A stretch of DNA of 64,000 nt, from NCBI GenBank assembly GCA_016715985.1, contig JADJXD010000001.1:1178001-1242000 (forward strand), given 5' to 3'. This DNA comes from Saprospiraceae bacterium. GTDB taxonomy: Bacteria; Bacteroidota; Bacteroidia; Chitinophagales; Saprospiraceae. Shown here piece by piece: positions 36,945 through 44,783 of this stretch. Position 1 is the first letter of the stretch; the number at the start of each line of letters is the position of its first letter. The translations under genes and the position numbers were made by a program. The notes under the pieces were generated by a model. The model did not search any database and was not told where the DNA came from. It was given only the letters and a program-made list of their open reading frames with translations.

Positions 36945-39701
36945 TCAATGCATAAACCGCATCTGTGGCTGCTGCGGCTGTGCAGGGCCTAATGCAGTCA
37001 GATTGTACTGTACGCTGAACATAAAATATCTTCCGATAGAGTTACTGATAGATTCTGTGATTAAATTATCTACTGCACTTCTGCTGACTCCTTTATTCTG
37101 ATTCAAAATATCAAATACTCTGACTCTGGCCGTTAGCTTATCATTCATAAATCTTTTTGAGACAGATGCCTGCCAAAGATTTATTTTTGTATCATCGGTA
37201 AAACCGGCCTGTGCAAAAATAAAATATTCATATTTTGTGTCAAAAGACCATGCTTTTCCGGGATATACCACCAGATTTCCTTCGTACGTCTGGTTGACAA
37301 AGCTGTTGTTAAGGTCTCTGTTTTCTTTATAAATGGTATTATTGAAACTGAATCGGGAAGAAACAGAAATATCAATCAGATCTTTCTTCTTATTTTCCAA
37401 TAATACATTAAATCCGTTAGACCACCTGTTGATGTCTGTGGGTACGTTTTGTACAAAGTTTATTCCTTTCGTAAATGAAGAATTTACGCCGGCTCTGAAT
37501 TTTGCATCCATAAAATTTAAAGGGCTGCTGTAACTCAAAAACGAACTAACCGTGGACTCACCGGTAGTATTTACCGGCTCTCTCCTTCTGACAAAAAATT
37601 CATCCACAAAAGATGCAGTTGTTATCCTATTAAAAGTATGTCCCAATCGGACACTCGCAAAGAAGCTCCGGAAATTAAACTGGTCAAAAAAGTTGTAGAA
37701 TATCCGCATATTATGACGATATTCAGGGATCAGATTGGGATTTCCGATATATACGTTCAGCGGGTCAGAGTTGTCAGCAACCGGCTGCAACTGATCGATG
37801 GATGGTTCTCTGACAGAAGTTGAATAATTGAGCCTGAGATTTGTATTTTCTAACTGAAAGCTCGCTTTGGGAAGGAAATAATTAAAATTCTTACTGATAG
37901 GTTCACCAAAATTGGCACTTTTGCCATCCAGATTGGATTGCTGGAATTCTACCCCAAAACTCAGATTTAATTTTTCATTCCGGAACCGAAAGTTACTTCC
38001 TGCCAGATTATAAACAAAGGTGTTGTCATAAGCTCTGGATAATGCTTCATTAAAAACACCGTTTGTCAGCGTTTCAGGATCCAGATCATAAAATTCCCTG
38101 ATCGTTTCAGAATTATTGTTACGTCTGGACGCATTCAATGATAAAAACCACTTTGTACCCAACGGTTCTGTAAAAGTCAGTCCACCGCTATAACTGGCAG
38201 AGTTATTGTTGCCATTCTGCTCCTGAAAAACAGATCTGAAAAGATTGAGATTCTGATTTCCATCATAAATTTCACTTATCAATCTGGTAAAATCGTCTGC
38301 CTTTGAATTGGAATATCGTGCATCTGCAGTAATCGTACGTCCTTTCTTTTGAAGTTTTTTTCTAAAATTCAGATCTCCACTGTAAGAAATTCCATTATTC
38401 CCCCCGTTCTGATCTTGCTCACTTGAATTAAGAGATTCTCTGATATCGCTTAAAGTATTAGTATTTCTTGCTGATACAGATGTGGCATCCCGAAAAGACA
38501 AATTGTTGATAAATTGAAGTTCTGTCGTACTATCAATCTTTAAATCCAGATTCGTAAATATGACATGATTCAAACCTTTATTGTCAGAAGTATTCAACTG
38601 GTCCGAAAAAAACACACCATTGGGCAGAAAATTCTCTGTGGCAACACTTTGGTTCAGAAATGTTTTTGACTGGGATAAATAGTAACTCGCATTGATTTTA
38701 CTTTTTTGGCCAAAATCATAGTTAAAATTTGTTCCTAATGTTCCACCGGATATCTCACCATTATTATTAGGCCCCCAACTGATAGGAACACCTGAAGCTC
38801 CACCGCCCATTCTACCACCCCCCATCATCGAACTTCCCGTCAGAGAAGAATAATCATTGGCACTGATACCCGTCTGATTGATGTTATTATGCGAAGCAAT
38901 AAAGGAAATCTGTGTTTTCTTGGCAAACTTATTAGCCATCAATTTAGATTCATATCGATTGTCTGAGCCGTATCCTGCCATCACATTCCCAAATGAACCA
39001 CCCTTACGGTTTTCTTTCAGTTCCAGATTGATGGTACGTTCTTCATTTCCATCATCAATACCTGTAAATTCTGAAGTTCTGGATTTACGGTCAAAAACCT
39101 GAACTTTTTTGATAGCATCAGCGGGCAAGTTTTTGGTGGCCATTTTAGGATCTTTTCCAAAAAAATCTTTTCCATCCACGGTGACCGCTTTTACGTCTTC
39201 TCCCTGCACTTTTATATTTCCTTCAGCGTCAACCTCGACACCCGGCAGTCGTTTCAGTAATTCTTCAACATTGGCGTTTGGTTGTACTTTAAATGCATCT
39301 GCATTAAACTCAATGGTATCTTTCGTAATCTTTATGGGAATGTACTCGGCAGAAATTACGACTTCTGTCAGCAACTGACTCTCCGATCCCATGATGATAT
39401 TTCCTAAATCTTTTATCTTTTCATCGCCCGAAAACTCCAGACTTCTCTGAATCGTACCATAACCAACATAAGTAATCTGCATATTATAATTACCGGCCCT
39501 GATATTGCCGAAATTAAAAAATCCCTTCGTGTCAGATACGCCATATCCTGCCATCACCGAGTCAACCGGATTTAATAAAACGATTACAGCTCCGATCAGA
39601 TCGTTTTTGTCTGTGTCCTGCAGATGACCTTTCAAAGTATATTTTTGTGCACTCATCAATGTTGCACCCAAGAAAAAAAAGAAAAATAAGATGTGTTTCA
39701 T
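36945..39701 (-). CDS. TonB-dependent-receptor-like outer-membrane protein (CarboxypepD_reg plus OMP_b-brl_3)
   Basis: 918 residues. After a signal peptide comes a carboxypeptidase-regulatory-like beta domain (~20-110, with LKGHLQDTDKNDLIGAVIVL), then a plug-like region (VEELLKRLPGVEVDAEGNIKV) and a long beta-barrel ending at the C-terminus. This type is smaller than SusC and has no SusD partner. An odd glycine/methionine-rich insert (SSMMGGGRMGGGASG) stands near residue 290. Transcribed after the GLPGLI gene, 64 bp away; the pairing of a GLPGLI protein with such a barrel is common in Bacteroidota, its cargo unknown. Confidence 0.88.
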   Translation of the reverse strand: MKHILFFFFFLGATLMSAQKYTLKGHLQDTDKNDLIGAVIVLLNPVDSVMAGYGVSDTKGFFNFGNIRAGNYNMQITYVGYGTIQRSLEFSGDEKIKDLGNIIMGSESQLLTEVVISAEYIPIKITKDTIEFNADAFKVQPNANVEELLKRLPGVEVDAEGNIKVQGEDVKAVTVDGKDFFGKDPKMATKNLPADAIKKVQVFDRKSRTSEFTGIDDGNEERTINLELKENRKGGSFGNVMAGYGSDNRYESKLMANKFAKKTQISFIASHNNINQTGISANDYSSLTGSSMMGGGRMGGGASGVPISWGPNNNGEISGGTLGTNFNYDFGQKSKINASYYLSQSKTFLNQSVATENFLPNGVFFSDQLNTSDNKGLNHVIFTNLDLKIDSTTELQFINNLSFRDATSVSARNTNTLSDIRESLNSSEQDQNGGNNGISYSGDLNFRKKLQKKGRTITADARYSNSKADDFTRLISEIYDGNQNLNLFRSVFQEQNGNNNSASYSGGLTFTEPLGTKWFLSLNASRRNNNSETIREFYDLDPETLTNGVFNEALSRAYDNTFVYNLAGSNFRFRNEKLNLSFGVEFQQSNLDGKSANFGEPISKNFNYFLPKASFQLENTNLRLNYSTSVREPSIDQLQPVADNSDPLNVYIGNPNLIPEYRHNMRIFYNFFDQFNFRSFFASVRLGHTFNRITTASFVDEFFVRRREPVNTTGESTVSSFLSYSSPLNFMDAKFRAGVNSSFTKGINFVQNVPTDINRWSNGFNVLLENKKKDLIDISVSSRFSFNNTIYKENRDLNNSFVNQTYEGNLVVYPGKAWSFDTKYEYFIFAQAGFTDDTKINLWQASVSKRFMNDKLTARVRVFDILNQNKGVSRSAVDNLITESISNSIGRYFMFSVQYNLTALGPAQPQQPQMRFMH

Positions 39702-39765
39702 ATAAGAATTTGTAAATACTATTGCTATACTGTGAGAACTTAGAAAAATATTGAGCTGATACTGA

Positions 39766-40491
39766 CTAATTTCCTCTACGGATTGTCGTACCTCCGCCGC
39801 CCCACATTTCTTTTTGTTCTTTCATTTTTTCTTCACGCAATTTTTCAAATTCCTTCCTGGTTTTTTTATCCCCTTTGGTTGGTAGCGTGAGAGCCTTGGA
39901 AAGTGGTCCCAGGTTAACTTCGGTAGCGATGATATGTGTTTGTGCACTTTGTATCTCCAATATTACACCGGGTAATTGGCCATATTTATCCGGACCAAGC
40001 GGTAATGTTATCTGTGGCGTAAAAAATGCTATTATCTGTTTGGATGAAGTATCTTTCAAAATTGCTTTCATACATGTATATCCTAAGATCTCCTTTTGTT
40101 CTCCGGCACTTATTTTCCATTTCATTTCAGCCAGACTATCTGAAACCAGAAATTCCTTATTGAAAAATCCTATTTGTTCCAGCGTGATTTCCTTATCCAC
40201 ATTTGTATAAAGGATTCTTTCAGTTCTGTCCCTCATTCTTCTCATCATAAACCCCCTTCGGTTGTCTTCCGCTACTGCCTCCTCAATTTTGACATCTGCA
40301 TCTCTGTCATATATAGACTCCGTTGCATTGAAAGTCAGTTTATTAAAGTTGGTTTGTGATTTGGGCATATCTGCCGGCATATTTTCGAATTCAAAATATT
40401 GAGTATGTTTGAATTTTATTACTCCTTCTGTGGATTGTCCGTTAGCTAAAATAGTAATAATCAGAAATGAGAAAAGCAAATTGTATTTCAT
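39766..40491 (-). CDS. GLPGLI family protein
   Basis: About 241 residues. The longer ORF starts at 40527, but the ATG at 40491 gives a clean signal peptide (MKYNLLFSFLIITILANGQ). The family's name motif is present as the block PGVILEI preceded by GQL (KYGQLPGVILEIQ) near residue 190, after the usual EILGYTCMKAILKD block. The C-terminus is Met/Glu/Lys-rich and ends with a GGGGTTIRRG tail. GLPGLI proteins are secreted, of unknown function, and are typically paired with the TonB-type barrel encoded just downstream here. Confidence 0.88.
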   Translation of the reverse strand: MKYNLLFSFLIITILANGQSTEGVIKFKHTQYFEFENMPADMPKSQTNFNKLTFNATESIYDRDADVKIEEAVAEDNRRGFMMRRMRDRTERILYTNVDKEITLEQIGFFNKEFLVSDSLAEMKWKISAGEQKEILGYTCMKAILKDTSSKQIIAFFTPQITLPLGPDKYGQLPGVILEIQSAQTHIIATEVNLGPLSKALTLPTKGDKKTRKEFEKLREEKMKEQKEMWGGGGTTIRRGN

Positions 40492-40720
40492 GATGTAATT
40501 TAAAGTGAAAATTAAAAATTTATACATTTATTTCACTGAATATCAATGTAAATCAGCTGATAGACAAACAGCAACTATTAAAGTTTAACTATAACAGAAA
40601 ACAACGAATATAACTGTCAAAAAGATAGGAGAATCAAGTAATTTTGTGAAATAATTAACATCGTATAGTTATTGTAGTTCAATAATTTTATACCGCTATG
40701 AAAATTTTTTGAATTACCAC

Positions 40721-40750
40721 AAAAAAAAATGGTCGCCCCCCAGCGACCAT
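40721..40750 (-). terminator. Strong intrinsic terminator, minus strand
   Basis: ATGGTCGC (40729-40736) pairs with GCGACCAT (40743-40750) around a 6-nt loop and is followed on the minus strand by a run of T (40729-40721). No protein-coding gene ends here: the nearest upstream gene on this strand, def, stops 800 bp away. Confidence 0.8.
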
Positions 40751-40915
40751 TAATTATTATCCATGAACATATCCCAAAACTCATGATACCCCGGGATCTC
40801 ACTCCGCGTATCCAACTCTTTTATAACCAAAAACTCAAATTATTACTTTTTAAGAAATCCGGATTTGAAAAACAGTGAGTTGTACTTATATTTTATAATC
40901 TGTACAACTCACTAT
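40728..40915 (-). ncRNA. Candidate small structured RNA
   Basis: Read on the minus strand, the segment before the terminator can fold into successive hairpins: the 12-bp AGTGAGTTGTAC/GTACAACTCACT pair (40874-40913), a GATAC...GTATC pair (around 40812-40784), a CATGA...TCATG pair (40783-40762), then the terminator. This resembles the plan of a bacterial small RNA, but no Rfam family is recognised and no clear TAnnTTTG box was found upstream. The 5' end is a guess. Confidence 0.35.
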
Positions 40916-41332
40916 CTTGTTTTTAATCCCATGAACATATCCGAATTTGTATTTACTGATTCTTTAATCAGAGTGTGATTTTGTTATTAACTAACTTTCA
41001 CAATACAATAGTCGGGATATATCTGTTAGCAGACAAACACAAAAATTATGTTTAATAATATATAATAAATTGTAATATAAAAATTAAAATGCCATATTAA
41101 ACTGTTATTCATCTTATAATATATTATTTAATAATTTAATATATTGCTATAATTCAAATAATTATTTAAAAATTGATCATTATTCTTCGTAAAAAATGTG
41201 AAATAAAAATGATTTGTGAGCATTTTTGTGTGAAATGGGTTTACTTTTCACTTTTGAGCGATATGAAAATTGTTTAAATTTATCAATGTGGTAATCGAAT
41301 GCCTTGCATTTAACTTAAGGTTAGTTTCATAT

Positions 41333-41451
41333 AATTTTGTCACGATTTTTGCATTTTTTAGCAAAAATCCCGCCAAAATTAAGTACACTCTATATATTAG
41401 ACCCCGGGTTGAAACCCAGGGCTATAAATATTATACCCCGCTGGGGTATTT
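41333..41451. repeat. Composite hairpin repeat, copy 3
   Basis: AATTTTGTC start, GATTTTTGC...GCAAAAATC hairpin, CCCCGGGTT...AACCCAGGG hairpin, GCTATAAATATTATACCCC and the closing CCCCGCTGGGG. Same orientation as copies 1 and 2. Confidence 0.85.
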
Positions 41452-41553
41452 ATGAGGTAACTATTATCTGACTTTATCATAATGTATTGTAAATGAATTC
41501 ATTAACCATAAATTCACAAAAATCTTATATTAAATACTCTGTCAATTGCAAAA

Positions 41554-42111
41554 TTACAATCTGGCAAACTTCAGTTTATAATCTGCCGTTGCTTTTCCTG
41601 CTGTAATATTCTTCAGTTTTCCCTGGATCAGTTTTTTCTTCAGCGGTTTTAGTTTTTCTGTAAACAGTACACCCTCAATGTGGTCGTATTCGTGTTGAAT
41701 GACTCTTGCATTAATACCATCATATATCTCAATATGTTCGATGAAATTTTCGTCCTGATATCTTATTTTGACCACTTTTGTTCTTTCTACATCCCCTCTG
41801 ATATTCGGAATACTTAGGCATCCCTCTTCATAAGACCATAAGTCACCTGTTTCTTCCAGGATTTCAGGATTGATAAATACTTTTTTAATACCGCCCACCT
41901 TCTTCTCTTCTTCCATCACCTGAATCGAGTCTGCAATAAAAAGTCTGATGGATAATCCGATTTGAGGTGCTGCAAGTCCTACTCCCGAAGCGTGATACAT
42001 CGTTTCCCACATGTCTTCTATCAACTTGGCCAATCCTTCATAGTTTGCATCAATGTTCTCAGCTTTCTTCTTTAAGACCGGTTGTCCGTATGCATAAATA
42101 GGTAATATCAT
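41554..42111 (-). CDS. def: Peptide deformylase
   Basis: Removes the formyl group from nascent N-terminal methionine. The 185 residues contain the three family motifs: GVGLAAPQIG (~43-52), EGCLSIP (~96-102, Cys as metal ligand) and QHEYDHIEG (~138-146, His-Glu-His metal site). Eight bp downstream of ruvX, so the two form a small operon. No methionyl-tRNA formyltransferase gene is next to it. Confidence 0.95.
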   Translation of the reverse strand: MILPIYAYGQPVLKKKAENIDANYEGLAKLIEDMWETMYHASGVGLAAPQIGLSIRLFIADSIQVMEEEKKVGGIKKVFINPEILEETGDLWSYEEGCLSIPNIRGDVERTKVVKIRYQDENFIEHIEIYDGINARVIQHEYDHIEGVLFTEKLKPLKKKLIQGKLKNITAGKATADYKLKFARL

Positions 42112-42119
42112 AATCCTGA

Positions 42120-42530
42120 TTAAAAGTGTTTTAGATATCTTTGTAAAATAATAACAGCACTGATTTTATCGACCAATGCCTTGTCCTGTCTCGTTTTTTT
42201 CTTAGCACCACTTTGAAAAATTGCTTCCTTCGCCTGAACGGAACTGAATTGCTCGTCCGCATAATCGACAGCTATTCCCGGAAAAAGTACTGTAAACACA
42301 CTGGCAAAGCGATCTATATCCGGTTTGATAGATGTAAAATTACCGTCTTTATGTGTGGGAAGACCTATCACAATTTTATCGACCTTCTCAGAAGTACAAT
42401 AATTTTTCAAAAATGGTATTAATTCTGATGTCTCCACTGTTTGTAAGCCATTTACAATCAGTTGAAATGGATCTGTTGCAGCAAGGCCACATCTTTTCAG
42501 TCCATAATCCACACATAGAATTCTACCCAT
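42120..42530 (-). CDS. ruvX: Holliday-junction resolvase-like protein RuvX (YqgF)
   Basis: A 136-residue RNase H-fold nuclease, thought to process the 5' end of pre-16S rRNA and possibly resolve recombination junctions. It starts with the catalytic Asp loop MGRILCVDYGLKRCGLA, has VIGLPTHKDG near 78 and VDYADEQFSSVQA near 98, and ends DKISAVIILQRYL. Its family length and motifs are standard. Gene order ruvX-def is common in Bacteroidota. Confidence 0.92.
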   Translation of the reverse strand: MGRILCVDYGLKRCGLAATDPFQLIVNGLQTVETSELIPFLKNYCTSEKVDKIVIGLPTHKDGNFTSIKPDIDRFASVFTVLFPGIAVDYADEQFSSVQAKEAIFQSGAKKKTRQDKALVDKISAVIILQRYLKHF

Positions 42531-42574
42531 TAAACGATTATATATAAATTGACATATTCATAATGTCAGTAAAA

Positions 42575-42615
42575 ACAAAAAAGTCTTAAAGCAGATTCCC
42601 CACTATAAGACTTTT
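42575..42615 (-). terminator. Terminator of the rpsF-rpsR-rplI operon
   Basis: AAAAGTCTTA (42579-42588) pairs with TAAGACTTTT (42606-42615); on the minus strand it is followed by TTTTTTG. It separates the ribosomal operon from ruvX-def. Confidence 0.8.
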
Positions 42616-42638
42616 CTTTAAAATTTTATAAGTCAGGA

Positions 42639-43085
42639 TTAGTCCTGAACCAATTCAAAGGCAATTTTAGTTTTAAGGTCCTTGTGAAGGTGAATATCCG
42701 CACTGAAAGTACCCAATTCTTTCACTTCTTCAGACATAACTATTTTCTTACGCTCGATATCGAGATCCAATTGCTCCTTCAATGCATTCGCTATCTGAAC
42801 ATTGGTCACACTACCAAAAATCTTACCTGAAGTACCTGCTTTAACAGCGATTTTCAAAGTCTGACCTTCCAGTTTAGCAGCCATTACTTTATATTCATCT
42901 AATCTTGCCGTTTCTGCTGCCTCCTCTTCTGCAAGGATTGCTTCAAGTTTCTTTTTGTTTGCAGCGTTAGCATTTACACCTAAACCCTGAGGTATGATAT
43001 AATTTCTGCCGTATCCCGGTTTTACTTTCACGACATCGTGTTTATAACCCAGGTTTTCCATATCTTTTAAAAGAATTATTTCCAT
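42639..43085 (-). CDS. rplI: 50S ribosomal protein L9
   Basis: 148 residues. The N-terminal globular domain starts MEIILLKDMENLGYKHDVV and contains VKPGYGRNYIIPQGLG; a long connecting helix rich in Ala/Glu/Lys (~45-75) leads to the C-terminal domain with GKIFGSVTNVQIANAL. L9 binds 23S rRNA near the L1 stalk. Last gene of the S6-S18-L9 operon, 21 bp after rpsR. Confidence 0.96.
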   Translation of the reverse strand: MEIILLKDMENLGYKHDVVKVKPGYGRNYIIPQGLGVNANAANKKKLEAILAEEEAAETARLDEYKVMAAKLEGQTLKIAVKAGTSGKIFGSVTNVQIANALKEQLDLDIERKKIVMSEEVKELGTFSADIHLHKDLKTKIAFELVQD

Positions 43086-43106
43086 TTTTACTTCAATTTT
43101 TAAAGA

Positions 43107-43373
43107 TTACTTTAATAAGTCTGTTACATAAGGCAATATAGCAAGGTGCCTTGCTCTTTTCACAGCCACAGCAACTAATTTCTGATATTTCAGTGAATTA
43201 CCGGTAATTCTCCTCGGGAGTAATTTTCCTTGTTCGTTAATAAACTGAAGTAAAAATTCAGAATCTTTATAATCTATATGTTTAATACCAAATTTTTTAA
43301 ATCTGCAGTATTTTTTTCTTTGCTGACCGATGGTCGGATTGCTCAAAAATTTTATATCATCTCTTGATGCCAT
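43107..43373 (-). CDS. rpsR: 30S ribosomal protein S18
   Basis: 88 residues; the family core CRFKKFGIKHIDYKD followed by FLLQFINEQGKLLPRRITG and QKLVAVAVKRARHLAILPY is complete. S18 forms a dimer with S6 on the 30S platform, and the S6-S18-L9 order is the conserved one. The usual ssb gene between S6 and S18 in some phyla is absent, as normal in Bacteroidota. Confidence 0.96.
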   Translation of the reverse strand: MASRDDIKFLSNPTIGQQRKKYCRFKKFGIKHIDYKDSEFLLQFINEQGKLLPRRITGNSLKYQKLVAVAVKRARHLAILPYVTDLLK

Positions 43374-43407
43374 TTTAATTATTTTTTGATAAGGTTAGAC
43401 AATGGGG

Positions 43408-43866
43408 TTATTCTTCTTCGTTGACTACAACCGGCGGTACCACAACTTCAGGTGCCTTCGCGATGATTTCTTCTTCCTTCGGAGGCATCACCACATCTGT
43501 AGGTTTCCTTCTGGGATCCTTTTTCTTGTAGCTTTGAATTTTACCGGCTCTTCTGTCTTCGTTGTACTGAATACCATATTTGTCTAATCTTACAGATAGA
43601 AATCTCATGATACGCTCATCTCTTCTCAGTGCCAGTTCTAGTTTTGGAATAATACTTCCTGAAGGAGTTTTAAACTCCACACAGTGGTATATACCCGATG
43701 TTCTTTTGTTGATCGGGTAAGCCATTTGTCTTAAACCCATTTCATTTACATTAACGATCTCACATCCTTCATCTGCAAGGAGTGTTTCGTACGTTTTTGC
43801 TGTCGTTTTAATTTCATCACCTGACAGAACGGGATCGATGATAAAATTCACTTCATATTGATTCAT
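43408..43866 (-). CDS. rpsF: 30S ribosomal protein S6
   Basis: 152 residues. The S6 ferredoxin-like core occupies the first ~110 residues (YEVNFIIDPVLSGDEIKT, GLRQMAYPINKRTSGIYHCVEF, RDERIMRFLSVRLDKYG). The last ~40 residues are a low-complexity tail rich in Lys, then Pro/Val/Glu, an extension common in Bacteroidota. First gene of the operon, with its own promoter ~45 bp upstream. Confidence 0.95.
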   Translation of the reverse strand: MNQYEVNFIIDPVLSGDEIKTTAKTYETLLADEGCEIVNVNEMGLRQMAYPINKRTSGIYHCVEFKTPSGSIIPKLELALRRDERIMRFLSVRLDKYGIQYNEDRRAGKIQSYKKKDPRRKPTDVVMPPKEEEIIAKAPEVVVPPVVVNEEE

Positions 43867-43913
43867 TTTTGAAGTAATTTGGTTTTAAAATGTTAAAAAA
43901 ATATTTAGGGCTG

Positions 43914-43943
43914 CAAAGGTAAGTTAATAGTTTGATTTACAAA
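43914..43943 (-). promoter_or_regulatory. Promoter of the rpsF operon
   Basis: On the minus strand: TTTG (43943-43940), an 18-nt spacer and TACCTTTG (43921-43914), a near-perfect Bacteroidota promoter. Transcription would start around 43907, ~40 nt before rpsF. Confidence 0.72.
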
Positions 43944-43988
43944 AAACTAAATACACTTTTTTTACCCTAATTACATTAAAAAGCTCAT

Positions 43989-44315
43989 TTACTTTGTCTT
44001 TTGGATGAAATTTAATCCTATTAAGCCTGTCAAAATGCAAAAAACAAAGAAAAATTCTAAAAAAGATGTCTTTTCCTTAAAATAAAGGGTTCCTAAAATG
44101 TACACCAAAAATGTGCTGGCACCGGCCCAAACTGCATTGGTATATCCCATGGGAAGATATTTAAGTGCCATCGTTAATAGAAAAAATGTTGCAGCATAAC
44201 ACAAAGCACCACTCCATAAATAGAATTTGTGCGTCATTCCATCTGCTTTTTTCATCAAAATGATGGCAGCTGTTTCAAAAATGATTGTCAATATTAAGTA
44301 GATATAACCTTGCAT
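43989..44315 (-). CDS. Small multidrug resistance (SMR) family transporter
   Basis: 108 residues and four transmembrane helices. I take the ATG at 44315, not 44354: a TAACTTTG promoter box on the minus strand (44337-44344) lies between them, and with this start the essential proton/substrate carboxylate is Glu14 (LTIIFETAAIILMKK), exactly as in EmrE. The second signature YTNAVWAGAS also fits. It acts in the inner membrane as an antiparallel or parallel dimer exporting cationic drugs or small guanidinium-type compounds; no guanidine riboswitch is visible upstream, so the substrate is open. Confidence 0.88.
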   Translation of the reverse strand: MQGYIYLILTIIFETAAIILMKKADGMTHKFYLWSGALCYAATFFLLTMALKYLPMGYTNAVWAGASTFLVYILGTLYFKEKTSFLEFFFVFCILTGLIGLNFIQKTK

Positions 44316-44344
44316 AACATTTTGATTTAAGGAATGCAAAGTTA

Positions 44345-44783
44345 CACCAATCATTGGTCGGATAAAAATACTTTTACTTTGAATGTAATTTCACGTGAAT
44401 TCGCAAATTGATTTTTCCGAAATGAATGGCCTAATTAATATAAATCTTAGCTTTTTTTCTTTTGTCTTGATACAAAAGAAACAAAAAATCAAGGCTATAA
44501 CGCCTCAGCCTAAAATCATTCCGTAAAACCTAAATTCAAAAAACTCGCCTAAATGGGTCGTTCATATTCTTAACTTGTTTGACACTTCGTTACCTTATGC
44601 TCTTACAAATTTTTAGGTTTGGCTCACACAGTTTTGAATTTTTAACGGTTTTACTTCATGATTTTTTAACGGCTGATCCGTTAAGGCCAAAATAATCAAT
44701 TTCAATCATTTTACTGATAAAAAATTTATTTTGATGTTTTTCAACTAAATAATTTATTAAATCTAACAATCTATTATAAGCCA
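44345..44783. other. Non-coding stretch with Bacteroidota intergenic repeat
   Basis: No gene. TTTTTTTCTTTTGTCTTGAT followed by ACAAAAGAAACAAAAAATCA (about 44452-44492) is an inverted-repeat block of a kind widespread between genes in this phylum. TTAACGGCTGATCCGTTAA (44666-44684) is a 7-bp hairpin. It lies beyond the 3' end of the caspase gene and upstream of the SMR gene. Confidence 0.5.

Larger units (their letters stand above)
40492..41553. other. 1.06-kb non-coding region between def and the GLPGLI gene
   Basis: No credible coding sequence. Contents, left to right: a minus-strand terminator (40721-40750) ending a chain of hairpins; a 12-bp inverted repeat (40874-40913); two copies of CCATGAACATATCC (40761-40774 and 40929-40942); a very A+T-rich block (41040-41200); and composite repeat copy 3 (41333-41451). 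Confidence 0.6.

Noticed and set aside
40617..40802. 61-codon minus-strand ORF
   Set aside because: It spans the terminator hairpin and its T-run; a coding region through a strong terminator is unlikely.
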